Positions 16,298 through 24,520 of a DNA stretch of 64,000 nucleotides are shown in pieces. Each line of letters opens with the position of its first letter. The stretch's first letter is position 1. A program made the position numbers and the translations under genes. The notes beneath the pieces were generated by a model, which made no database searches, was not told where the DNA came from, and saw only the letters and a program-made list of their open reading frames with translations. The stretch spans positions 62,001-126,000 of the forward strand of contig CALJAM010000011.1 in assembly GCA_938027685.1 (NCBI GenBank). The letters run 5' to 3'. The DNA is from an uncultured Bryobacteraceae bacterium (GTDB lineage: Bacteria > Acidobacteriota > Terriglobia > Bryobacterales > Bryobacteraceae).

Positions 16298-17554
16298 TCA
16301 TTCATACCGGATCGCCTCGATGGGATCCAGTTTGGCGGCCTGCACCGCGGGATAGATGCCGAATAGAAGCCCGATGGCGACGGAGACGCCGAAAGCCACG
16401 GCGATGGAGATGAAGGTCACCACGGTGGACCAGCCCGCAGCGGCCGCGATCACCCTGGAGAGGGTGAATCCGAAGCCGATTCCGATCAGACCCCCCACGA
16501 TGGAAATCAGGACGGCCTCGGTGAGGAACTGGCGGATGATATCGGCCTGGCGGGCGCCGATGGCGCGCCGGATGCCGATTTCCCGCGTGCGCTCGAGCAC
16601 GGTGGCCAGCATGATGTTCATGATGCCGATGCCGCCGACCAGCAGGGAAATGCCGGCGATGCAAATCATGACCACATTGAAGATGAACTGGGTGCGCCGG
16701 CGCTGCTCGAGCAGGTGAGCGGGCACGACGACGGTGAAGTCGCCGGCGTCCTTGTGGGTGGCGGTCAGGATGGCGCGCACGACGTTGGCGGTTTCGATCG
16801 AATCGACGCCTGGGGCCACCTTGATATAGATGCCGTCGATCTCGTCCTTCAGGTAACTGTTGCTGTCCTCGAAGCGCCGCATCACGGTGTTCAGGGGCGC
16901 GATCACCAGGTTGTTGCGGTTGACGACCTCCAGCCCCTCCACGTCGGTGTCGGCCACAGCCTGTTGGGAAAGCACGCCGATCACCTGCAGCCACACATCG
17001 TTAATCTTGATGTATTTGCCCACGGCGTCGTCGTAGCCCAGCAGGTTGACCTTGGCGGATTCGCCCAGCACGCAAACCGGAGCCGAACGAAGGTTTTCCT
17101 CTTCGGTGAAGAAACGTCCGGAGACGATCTTGAGGTTTCCGATCTGCTCGTAGTTGGGGAGCACGCCGATCAGCAGAGGCATCTCCTGGTTGGTTTTGGG
17201 GAGCACGCGCGTGGGCTTGAAGCGCTTGCGGGGGGTGGCCGCCTCCAGGCCCTGCACGTTTTCCAGAATGGCGCGGTAGTCGCGGAAGGTCAGGCCGGGG
17301 GAGACTGCGCGTCGGGCCTGGAGCTCGTTGCGGTCGACGGCTTCCTTGGCCTCGATGATGATGTTGTTGACGCCGAGCAGGTCGATGTAGCTCATCATTT
17401 CCTGCTGCGCGCCCGCGGTGATCGAGAGCATAGCGACCACCGCACCCACTCCGAAGATCATGCCGAGCATGGTGAGCAGGGTGCGCAGCTTGTGCACCAG
17501 GAGGCTGGAGAGCCCCATGTAAAGGTCGGGCAGGTATGCGGTGAGCACTGACAT
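16298..17554 (-). CDS. MacB-type ABC transporter permease (no ATPase domain)
   Basis: 418 residues. The N-terminal membrane helix is LRTLLTMLGMIFGVGAVVAMLSITAGAQQEM, followed by a large periplasmic domain and three C-terminal membrane segments in the FtsX arrangement, with GIMNIMLATVLERTREIGIRRAIGA as the coupling loop. Full-length MacB carries an N-terminal ATPase; here it is absent, and no ABC ATPase is encoded in the operon or the window. The protein should power or gate export from the periplasm through adaptors and TolC, using an ATPase from elsewhere. AGGAGG lies 11 bases before the ATG, and the gap to the upstream adaptor is three bases. Confidence 0.9.
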   Translation of the reverse strand: MSVLTAYLPDLYMGLSSLLVHKLRTLLTMLGMIFGVGAVVAMLSITAGAQQEMMSYIDLLGVNNIIIEAKEAVDRNELQARRAVSPGLTFRDYRAILENVQGLEAATPRKRFKPTRVLPKTNQEMPLLIGVLPNYEQIGNLKIVSGRFFTEEENLRSAPVCVLGESAKVNLLGYDDAVGKYIKINDVWLQVIGVLSQQAVADTDVEGLEVVNRNNLVIAPLNTVMRRFEDSNSYLKDEIDGIYIKVAPGVDSIETANVVRAILTATHKDAGDFTVVVPAHLLEQRRRTQFIFNVVMICIAGISLLVGGIGIMNIMLATVLERTREIGIRRAIGARQADIIRQFLTEAVLISIVGGLIGIGFGFTLSRVIAAAAGWSTVVTFISIAVAFGVSVAIGLLFGIYPAVQAAKLDPIEAIRYE

Positions 17555-17557
17555 GGT

Positions 17558-19615
17558 TTACAACCCTCCTCCGGCGCCGCCGCCGATCGGCAAGGCGCCT
17601 GACTTGGCGCCTTTCTTTTCCTGCTTGTCCTGTCCGGCGCGCGCGGTTGGATCCGACAATGCCACCAGTTCACCCGGTCGGAGGCCCTCGGCGATGACCA
17701 TGACGGACTCGCTGCGCTTGAGCGGCTTGATGAAGCGCGGTTCGAATGTGGTGTCGCGCTTTACGTAGACGACCGGCTTGCCGTCCTTCTCGAAGACGGC
17801 CTGGGCCGGCACGTAGATGGCGTTGGGGATCTTCTCGACGATGATTTCTACGTCGGCCAGCAAGCCGGGGCGCAGGAGGACTTCGAGCTGGCTGTTCTGC
17901 TCGGGTGGAGGCGGCAGCTTGGCGTTCTCAAGATCTTTTTCGCTGAACTGTTGCGAAGAGCCCATGCCGAAGCCGGGCTGGAGGTCAGGGAATCCAGGCA
18001 AGGCCCCAGGGCCACCCGCGGGCTCGCCGCCTCGCCGGCTGCCTTGCGGCGACTGGCGCTCGCCCACCGGCACCCCCATGGCCCGGCGGACCTTTTCCAT
18101 GATCTGGCGGCGCTCCTCGGGGCTGAGTTCCTCGAGCTTGCGACCGCCCAACTCCTTGTCGAGCAGCGCGCGGAACTTCTTTTGGTCTTCCGGCGACATC
18201 GCGGCGCCGGGGCCGGCCAGGGCGCCGCCCATGGCCGATCGGATTTTTTCGAAGATCTTTTGCCGCTCCTCAGGGCTGAGATCGCGCATGGAGCGGCCGC
18301 CGAGTTCCTTCTCCAACAACGCCTTCATCTTTTGGGCGTCTTCGGGCGAGAATTGTCCGCCGCCCATCATCGGGAAGGCGCCGCGGCGCTGGCGCTGCTC
18401 GCCCTCGCCGGCCTGCGGGCCGCCGCTGCCGGGGAGGCCGCCCGGGGGCCCGCCGAACAGGACCGGCATGCCGGCCGGGGCGCCGCCCGGTACGGGGCTT
18501 TCCATCATGGCCAAGGCGGGCGAGGGTTGCGCGACGGTGACCGGCTTGGAGCGATTCCGCTCGGCGGTTTCCAGGATCATGCGGATCTGCTCGGGCTTGG
18601 CGCCCAGGCCGCTCAGCAGCTCCTTCATGTCCACGGAGAAGATCACGTCGAAGCGTTTGGTGGGGTCGCCGGCCCACACGTTGGCGCTGGCAGTGCCGCT
18701 CATGGATTTGATCCTGCCGTGGAAGACCTTGTCGGGGATGGCGTCCAGGCGGATGAGCGCCTCCTGCCCCTCATGGAGGTTGGCGCGATCGATCTCGTTG
18801 ACCTTCGCCACCAATTCCATTTCGGAGAGGTCGAGCACGTCGGCGACAGGCGTGCCGGGGAAGACCTGATCGCCCTCGCGGTAGTCGGGAAGCTGCATGC
18901 CGGGGAAGTACATGCCCATGGGACGACTCTGGCGGATGGCCACCAGGCCGCTCATGGGCGCCAGCAGTTTCACCTGCATGAGGCGCTGACGCTCGCGCCT
19001 CACCTCGAGCAAGGCGCGATTGCGCCGCTCGCGCAGCACGGCGATTTCGGCTTCCGCCTGTTCCAGCCGGGACTTGATATCGCTTTCCAGTTGCTTCAAG
19101 CGTCGGCGGGCCTCCTCGAGGGTGAGCAGGTCCTTTTTGGCGTCGATGGCGGATTTCAGCTCGGCGCGCCGTACTTCCAGTTCGGCCAGGCGCACTGAGT
19201 AACGCGCCTTGAGCAGGTCCACTTGATCCTGGTTGTTGCGGATGGCCAGATCGGCCTGGGCTTTCTTGATCTGCTCTTCGATCTGTTGCAGTTCGAGTTC
19301 GCGTTCTTCGAGGCGCGAGCGGACCTCGGAATCGTCGAATTCGACGATGAGGTCCTTTTCCTTGGCGAAGGCGCCCAAGGGGGCCAGGCGGGTGATCTGG
19401 ACGGTGCCGAAGAGATTGGGGGCCACCAGCGTGGCTTGCCGGACCGCGCGCAATTCGCCGCGCGCGAAGGTGCGGATGACGACATCCCCCTTTCGGACGG
19501 GGGTTGTGGGCACTTGCACCTGGCGCTCGGGCATTTGGCGGAACAACCGCCAGACGCCATAGGCGGAGCCGGCGACGATGCCGACCAGGACGAGTCGAAA
19601 GAGAATCTTTCTCAT
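17558..19615 (-). CDS. Membrane-fusion adaptor (HlyD/MFP) with repeat-bearing insertion
   Basis: 685 residues, far longer than ordinary adaptors of about 400. Residues 1-25 are a membrane anchor. Residues 40-95 and 215-262 form the barrel-sandwich (PVRKGDVVIRTFARGEL, LLAPMSGLVAIRQSRP), with a long coiled-coil hairpin (about 95-215) between them. The beta-barrel starts at about 264 (MELVAKVNEIDRANLHEGQEA) and reaches FDVIFSVDM at 322-330. It then breaks into a Pro/Gly-rich insertion of about 245 residues with two helical repeats, and resumes at LEVLLRPGLLADVEIIV (about 578). The membrane-proximal end is AIYVPAQAVFEKDGKPVVYV. It is the third adaptor gene in a row and presumably docks the permease to the TolC-like channel. 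Confidence 0.9.
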   Translation of the reverse strand: MRKILFRLVLVGIVAGSAYGVWRLFRQMPERQVQVPTTPVRKGDVVIRTFARGELRAVRQATLVAPNLFGTVQITRLAPLGAFAKEKDLIVEFDDSEVRSRLEERELELQQIEEQIKKAQADLAIRNNQDQVDLLKARYSVRLAELEVRRAELKSAIDAKKDLLTLEEARRRLKQLESDIKSRLEQAEAEIAVLRERRNRALLEVRRERQRLMQVKLLAPMSGLVAIRQSRPMGMYFPGMQLPDYREGDQVFPGTPVADVLDLSEMELVAKVNEIDRANLHEGQEALIRLDAIPDKVFHGRIKSMSGTASANVWAGDPTKRFDVIFSVDMKELLSGLGAKPEQIRMILETAERNRSKPVTVAQPSPALAMMESPVPGGAPAGMPVLFGGPPGGLPGSGGPQAGEGEQRQRRGAFPMMGGGQFSPEDAQKMKALLEKELGGRSMRDLSPEERQKIFEKIRSAMGGALAGPGAAMSPEDQKKFRALLDKELGGRKLEELSPEERRQIMEKVRRAMGVPVGERQSPQGSRRGGEPAGGPGALPGFPDLQPGFGMGSSQQFSEKDLENAKLPPPPEQNSQLEVLLRPGLLADVEIIVEKIPNAIYVPAQAVFEKDGKPVVYVKRDTTFEPRFIKPLKRSESVMVIAEGLRPGELVALSDPTARAGQDKQEKKGAKSGALPIGGGAGGGL
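18074..18352 (-). repeat. Two tandem 42-residue protein repeats inside the adaptor
   Basis: Residues 422-463 and 473-514 of the 685-residue adaptor are near copies, 51 residues apart (DNA 18227-18352 and 18074-18199). Shared positions include FSPED/MSPED, KALLEKELGGR/RALLDKELGGR, DLSPEER/ELSPEER and FEKIRSAMGG/MEKVRRAMGV. The LSPEER plus helix pattern recalls the LTxxQ helices of periplasmic Spy/CpxP proteins; that similarity is by eye only. Confidence 0.85.
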
Positions 19616-19667
19616 GGGCGAACCTGTTCAAGCGTCAGTTTGGCGTGAACCTGGATAGTCGCTCGCC

Positions 19668-20978
19668 TCACAGCTTCTTTTTGGCGCGGCGGGCCGCCTC
19701 GATGGGGTTCTCGAGCGCGACCACCTCGCCCTCCCGCAAGCCCTTCACCACCACGATGTCGTTTTCGTTGCGCAGGCCGACCTCGATGACGCGGATCTGA
19801 AACTGCTGTCCACGCTGCACCCAGACCGCCGGTTTGCCCTGGTGCAGGAAACTGGCGCGGGCGGGGATGAGCAGCACGTTGGGATGGCTTTCGATGATGA
19901 TTTCAGCCGTGGCGCTCATGCCGGGTCGCAGGCGGGCATCGACATTCTTCAGGGTGGCGTAGGCGGGGAAATTTTTCTCCGACAGCCCGAAACCGCGGAA
20001 AGTCAGCGCGGCGATGGGGCTGATCCAGTCCAGCTCGGCCTGGAATTCCTTGTCGGCCACCGCGTCGACGCGAACGCGGACCGGCTGGCCGAGCTTGATG
20101 CGGCCCCGGTCCACTTCTTCGAGCTTCATTTCGACGCGCATGCTGGACAGATCGGGTATTTCGGCGATGGGTGCACCGGTCCAGGCGCGGTCGCCTTCCT
20201 TGAAAGGCGGCGGCATGGAGCCGAAGGAGCCGCCCGCGCGGAAGTTGGGCAGGATGTTGACGATGCCGTCGATGGGCGCGCGGATCACCATCATGCTGAG
20301 ATAGCTCTTGGCGCGCTCCATGTCGCGGACGGCCTTGTTTTTGCTTTGCTGGAGCCGCTCGAGATCAGCCTGCTGGGTGACCTTATGGGATTTGATGATG
20401 GTCTTGACCTGGCTGAGGTTGCCCTCGGAGATGCCGACGTTGATCCAGTTCTTGGCTCCCTCGATCTCGGAGAGGATTTCAGCCTTGCTGGCCTCGAGTT
20501 TGGCACGCTCGAGGTCGTATTCGGCCTGCATCAAGCTCATCGCATCCTGCTCGTCAATGATGCGGTGCGAGGCTTGGGTCTGCACGATCTGGCTGTCGGC
20601 GGTGCGCACGCTGGTGGCGCGCTCCAGGTAGTATTGCTCCTGCTGGGCGGTATCGAACTCGATCACCACGTCACCCTTTTTGACGGGTTTGCCGGACTCG
20701 GCCAGGCGCACGATGCGGGGATCGGGAACCTGGGGGGCGGTGAGCACCACGGAGCGTGTGCTGCGCACTTCGCCGCGGGCACGCACGCTGATGACGAAAT
20801 CGCCGCGGCGCACACGGGCGGTGGGGATCTCGACTTCGGTCACGCCCGCGTAATAGTAGGCGGCGTAGCCGCCGCCTCCCAACAACACCAGCGCGAGGCT
20901 CCAGCCGATGATCTTGTTGCGGCGGGAAGCGGAGGACTTCCCCAACCTGCTCTTGGGCTTCAGATCCTTCGAGGCCAC
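19668..20978 (-). CDS. Membrane-fusion adaptor (HlyD/MFP), standard architecture
   Basis: 436 residues. A cytoplasmic basic N-terminus (KSRLGKSSASRRNK) precedes one membrane helix (IIGWSLALVLLGGGGYAAYY). It is followed by the first barrel-sandwich half (RGDFVISVRARGEVRSTRSVVL), a helical hairpin (about 120-240), the second half (VIRAPIDGIVNILPNFRAGG), a beta-barrel (MRVEMKLEEVDRGRIKLGQPV) and a membrane-proximal domain (VLLIPARASFLHQGKPAVWV). It belongs to the RND/MacA-type adaptors that bridge inner-membrane transporter and TolC. It follows the 577-residue adaptor by three bases and precedes the 685-residue one by 52 bases. All three differ in sequence, so they are not recent duplicates. Confidence 0.9.
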   Translation of the reverse strand: MASKDLKPKSRLGKSSASRRNKIIGWSLALVLLGGGGYAAYYYAGVTEVEIPTARVRRGDFVISVRARGEVRSTRSVVLTAPQVPDPRIVRLAESGKPVKKGDVVIEFDTAQQEQYYLERATSVRTADSQIVQTQASHRIIDEQDAMSLMQAEYDLERAKLEASKAEILSEIEGAKNWINVGISEGNLSQVKTIIKSHKVTQQADLERLQQSKNKAVRDMERAKSYLSMMVIRAPIDGIVNILPNFRAGGSFGSMPPPFKEGDRAWTGAPIAEIPDLSSMRVEMKLEEVDRGRIKLGQPVRVRVDAVADKEFQAELDWISPIAALTFRGFGLSEKNFPAYATLKNVDARLRPGMSATAEIIIESHPNVLLIPARASFLHQGKPAVWVQRGQQFQIRVIEVGLRNENDIVVVKGLREGEVVALENPIEAARRAKKKL

Positions 20979-20981
20979 GGC

Positions 20982-22715
20982 TCATTTTCTCCCTGCGGGC
21001 GGCCGTTCCAGTGCGACGATTTCGCCCGGGCGCAGGCCCGAGCGCACGGCCGCCACCAAATGATTCCTCAAGCCTAGTTCCACGGGGCGGCGTTCCCAGC
21101 CGCCGGGTTTCTGGACGAAGACGTAGGGCTGCCCGTCCGGCGAATCGCGGAAGACGCCGGCCAGCGGGACCAGAACCGCCTCATCCTCGCTGTCCAGCAC
21201 CACGTCGGCGCTGACGGAAAGATCGGGAACCACGCGGGGATCGAGCTTCTCGAGCTTCAGAACGACGGGGACTTCCTTGACGTAGGCGGCTCGGAATCCG
21301 CCGGAGACGGGCATGGGCGCGATCGCGTGTACGCGGGCGGGCAGTTCCAGATCGGGGAAGGCATCGAAGCGGACGCGTGCGTGCGCTCCGATGCGGATGC
21401 GTTCGACATCGACCTGGTTGGCCCGAGCCTGCACCAGCATGGAAGTCAAATCCACGATGCGCATGAAGAGCATCCCGGGGGCGAGCTGATCTCCGGCCTG
21501 GATCCGCGCCATTTCGCCGCTGCGGAAAATGCTTTCCATGACCACGATCCCATCGATGGGGGCACGGATGAGAAGACGCTCCGCGTTGGCTTCCGCGCGC
21601 TTGAGCTCGTTGCGCGCCTGCTCGCGCTCCAGTTCTGCGATGCGGCGGTCGGCGGCGTAAGTGATCTCCTTGAGGCTGACCTCCTTGAGCAATTGCTTGT
21701 AGCGGGCCTCGGCGTGCTCGGCGATCAGCTTGAGCCGTTCGGTCATGATGGCGGACTGTACGGGGACGGTCTTGAGATCGATCTGAGCCTTCTCAAGGTC
21801 GGCCTTGGCGGATTCGATGGATTGCTGGTGCGCCTTGCGTTCGACCTCGAGATCGGCCTCGAGGATGCGCATGCCCGCCTCGACCTGATCCATAGTGGCG
21901 CGGTAGTCATCCAGGCGCGTCAACATGTACTGGCGGTCGAACTCGGCCACGATGTCGCCCTTTTTGACGAAGGTGCCCGGCGGGACGACCTTCTGGAGGG
22001 TGAGTGTGAAATCACTGCCGCCGCGCGAGAGGCCCAATGCGAAGCCGCCTCCGCCCGTGCCGCCGCCACCGCCCCGACCTCCTGCGCCGCTGGCGGAGCC
22101 GCCGCCTCCTCCGCCGCCGATTCGCGCCATCGTCACCGAACCCACTGAACGCGCGAGGGAGCCGGTTTGGCGCCCGCCGCCACCGCCCAAGTCGGCTGAT
22201 GCGCCGCCACCCTCGCCTGCGCCCGAGGCGGCGGTGGACGCTGTACTGGTGCCGCTGGTGGCGGCCCGGGAGGCTGTGGTTGCGCCGCTTGAACCGGTCG
22301 AGCCGGCGGAGCCTGTGGTGCCGGCGAACGTGCCCGAGATGGAATAGGTGCGCGACGTGCGTGAAGCGATGCTAACGTTCAAGCCTCCGCCGCCGCGGCT
22401 GCCGTGCAACTGGGGCGCCAGCAGGCCGGCGTACCGTTCCGGGGCGGTAACGCCGGTCAACCGAATCGTTTCTTCGACCCGCCCACGTTGGGCCGTAGCG
22501 GTGCGGAGGGGCGTAGGCCTCTGTCCGACGGCTTGGGGACCTCGCGAGGATTTCCAGCTCCACCAGACTGCGACCCCGGCCGCCCCTAGGATGCCGATGG
22601 CCAACAGGAGCAGCCATTTACGCCTGCCAGCGCTGCTTTGAGTCTGCCTGTGTTGACTGGTCATGGTGCTTGGCCCGCCCGCAAGATGGAGCCCGGCCGG
22701 GTGTCGGGACTCCAT
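20982..22715 (-). CDS. Membrane-fusion adaptor with Gly/Ser/Thr low-complexity insertion
   Basis: 577 residues from the first ATG. An ATG at 22664 (product starting MTSQHRQ) is an equally possible start, and neither has a good ribosome site. One membrane helix (KWLLLLAIGILGAAGVAVWW) precedes GRVEETIRLTGVTAPERYAG. A run of about 128 residues rich in Gly, Ser and Thr (105-232) follows, after which the barrel-sandwich continues at FTLTLQKVVPPGTFVKKGDIVAEFD. Coiled-coil hairpin, IRAPIDGIVVMESIFRSGE, beta-barrel and VLVPLAGVFRDSPDGQPYVFV follow as usual. It is the first gene of the adaptor-permease-channel operon. A periplasmic docking role is inferred. Confidence 0.88.
   Translation of the reverse strand: MESRHPAGLHLAGGPSTMTSQHRQTQSSAGRRKWLLLLAIGILGAAGVAVWWSWKSSRGPQAVGQRPTPLRTATAQRGRVEETIRLTGVTAPERYAGLLAPQLHGSRGGGGLNVSIASRTSRTYSISGTFAGTTGSAGSTGSSGATTASRAATSGTSTASTAASGAGEGGGASADLGGGGGRQTGSLARSVGSVTMARIGGGGGGGSASGAGGRGGGGGTGGGGFALGLSRGGSDFTLTLQKVVPPGTFVKKGDIVAEFDRQYMLTRLDDYRATMDQVEAGMRILEADLEVERKAHQQSIESAKADLEKAQIDLKTVPVQSAIMTERLKLIAEHAEARYKQLLKEVSLKEITYAADRRIAELEREQARNELKRAEANAERLLIRAPIDGIVVMESIFRSGEMARIQAGDQLAPGMLFMRIVDLTSMLVQARANQVDVERIRIGAHARVRFDAFPDLELPARVHAIAPMPVSGGFRAAYVKEVPVVLKLEKLDPRVVPDLSVSADVVLDSEDEAVLVPLAGVFRDSPDGQPYVFVQKPGGWERRPVELGLRNHLVAAVRSGLRPGEIVALERPPAGRK
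22020..22403 (-). repeat. Low-complexity Gly/Ser/Thr-coding stretch within the adaptor gene
   Basis: This encodes residues 105-232 of the 577-residue adaptor. It includes Ser/Thr/Ala/Gly runs and then glycine runs of five to seven. It interrupts the first barrel-sandwich strand pair, where ordinary adaptors have a short loop. Confidence 0.85.
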
Positions 22716-22801
22716 CCGCCCGAAACTAAATGACGATCGTACCGCGGCGGAGGTTATTCCTGCGCCGCCTCAAGACCTTAGATGCGCCCGCGCCCGGCGG
22801 G

Positions 22802-24328
22802 TCACTCGCGGGTGCGGTCCCTGAGCGGGCGCCTGCTGAGTGCGATGGCCCGGCCGGCCAGGTACCTGAGCCGGTTAAGCAGCTCGAAGGTTCGGGTGTC
22901 GGGGTTACGACCCGGGCCGACGCGCTCGCCGTAGAGGCAGCCGACGAGCACGTCGTCCACTACGATGGGGAATAAGCCGAGGCAGGAGACATCCTGCCGC
23001 CGTAGAGTTTGCGCCTCCTCTTGCGTCAGTGCGACGTCGGTGGAAAGCAGCAGGCTGCGCCGGTTCAGCAAAGCTGCGGCGAGCGGACCGGCGCCGGCGG
23101 CGGCTGTCAGGCGGAACCTTGCTCGCAGCGCTTCGGCGCCGTCCCCGAGGCTTAAGCGACCGTGCAGGGTTTCGGTTTGGGGATCCAGCAGACAGAACAG
23201 CACGCGGTCAAAGACTTCGCTGCGGTACATCGCCTCGAGGATCATCAGCAGAAGCTTGTTCAGATCCACCCCGTTGCCCGCGGAGAGCACCCACTCGATC
23301 TCACGACTGAGATCCTCCAGTGCCGAGTCCCCGCAGGCGGGCGATCCGAAGAGCATGCCTTCGCGGTCGAGCGGCGCGCTCAGGTTCTCGAGCACGGCTT
23401 CGGTTTGTTTCTGCAGCCTGAGCTCATCTAGGGGGACGCGCAGGATCGAGAAGGTCTCACGGGTCTCGACCAGCCCTGCCTGGACGAGGCTGCGGACGGA
23501 CTCCAAGTCCAGCCCCAGCCTCACGCCAAACTCTGCGGTCAGCCGCTTCAGGCGTGCGCGTCCGGCGGCGGGATTCGAGCGGTGGACCGCCTGGGTCAAG
23601 GCATGGCTGAACGCGACGAGCGTGGGCAGCAGGTGGAGGCGGCCTTGCGGCGGCGGGTGCAGGGGCGGAAGCATGGTTTCTGTGACCCGCTCAGGCAGGT
23701 TCCACTCGCGCGAGACGGCTAACGCCAGATCGGTGTAGGTGAATCCGAGCGTCCGCGAGGCGGCTTCGGTTTCATTCAGGCGGCGTTCGGTCATGAGCAG
23801 CAGGATGGAGGCGTATTGGGCGGGCAGATAGCAAGCCGTCAGGACCTCGCCGAGGTTGTGGAACATGCCGCAGATATACGCTTCCTCGCGGCGCGGATAA
23901 CCGGTTCTTGCCGCCAGTTCGCGGGCATGGGCCGCAGTCAGCAGCGACAGCAGCATCAACTGTTTGAGGCCCGGAGATCGCTTGTGGTAGTGCTCGAACA
24001 GGAGCAGGCCGGCGGCCAAGTTGCGGATGGCCTCCGTGCCGAGCAGCGCGATCGCGTGCGAAACGCTGAGGATGGGCTTTCCCGAGCGGTTGTAGTGAGC
24101 GGAGTTGGCGGTGCGCAGGATTTTGAGCGTGAGGCTGTAGTTCTTGAGGATCAGGGAGGTAAGGCGTCGCAGCGAAGTTTCCTCTTCCGCGAGGGCCTGC
24201 ATGAGGTGCGAAATCTGATGGGCGAAGGCCGGGAAGTCCGGCCGCCGGCGTATATCGGCGAGGCAGGCGGCAATCCGCTGCTGCTTGAGGGTGTGCTGCC
24301 CGGCGGTCAGAGGGATGGGACCCGACAC
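22802..24328 (-). CDS. HDOD-domain signalling protein with C-terminal GAF-like domain
   Basis: 508 residues with a GTG start and GGGAGGT six bases upstream. The N-terminal HDOD domain (about 25-230) reads LTSLILKNYSLTLKILRTANSAHYN, ILSVSHAIALLGTEAIRNLA and AYICGMFHNLGEVL. The C-terminal part from about residue 325 (LEDLSREIEWVLSAGNGVDLNKLLLMILEAMYR) looks like a GAF domain (FDRVLFCLLDPQTETLHGRLSLG, GLFPIVVDDVLVGCLYGER). HDOD proteins are non-catalytic HD relatives acting in signalling. No membrane segment is present, so it should act in the cytoplasm. It has no operon partner. The signal sensed is unknown. Confidence 0.9.
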   Translation of the reverse strand: MSGPIPLTAGQHTLKQQRIAACLADIRRRPDFPAFAHQISHLMQALAEEETSLRRLTSLILKNYSLTLKILRTANSAHYNRSGKPILSVSHAIALLGTEAIRNLAAGLLLFEHYHKRSPGLKQLMLLSLLTAAHARELAARTGYPRREEAYICGMFHNLGEVLTACYLPAQYASILLLMTERRLNETEAASRTLGFTYTDLALAVSREWNLPERVTETMLPPLHPPPQGRLHLLPTLVAFSHALTQAVHRSNPAAGRARLKRLTAEFGVRLGLDLESVRSLVQAGLVETRETFSILRVPLDELRLQKQTEAVLENLSAPLDREGMLFGSPACGDSALEDLSREIEWVLSAGNGVDLNKLLLMILEAMYRSEVFDRVLFCLLDPQTETLHGRLSLGDGAEALRARFRLTAAAGAGPLAAALLNRRSLLLSTDVALTQEEAQTLRRQDVSCLGLFPIVVDDVLVGCLYGERVGPGRNPDTRTFELLNRLRYLAGRAIALSRRPLRDRTRE

Positions 24329-24476
24329 GGGGAGACCTCCCTGTTTTCCTCATCGCCCTGGCCGCGCGAGGGTTTAAGGGCAGGGCGGGTGGAGGGTAGC
24401 ATGGGGCTACGTTCTTGGCCGCTGGGGCGAAGCATCTGGACTGCCCGCCGGCACGTCACGCGCGGGGAAAGGAGGA

Positions 24477-24507
24477 GGGCGCCCCGCCCCGCGGGCAAGG
24501 GGCGCCC
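24477..24507 (-). terminator. Candidate terminator after the TonB receptor
   Basis: A perfect 9-base inverted repeat (GGGCGCCCC / GGGGCGCCC, 13-base loop) lies 14 bases past the receptor stop. On the minus strand it is followed by a pyrimidine-rich CTCCTCCTTTCC rather than a pure T run, so termination strength is uncertain. Confidence 0.5.
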
Positions 24508-24520
24508 GGCTGCTGAAGCG

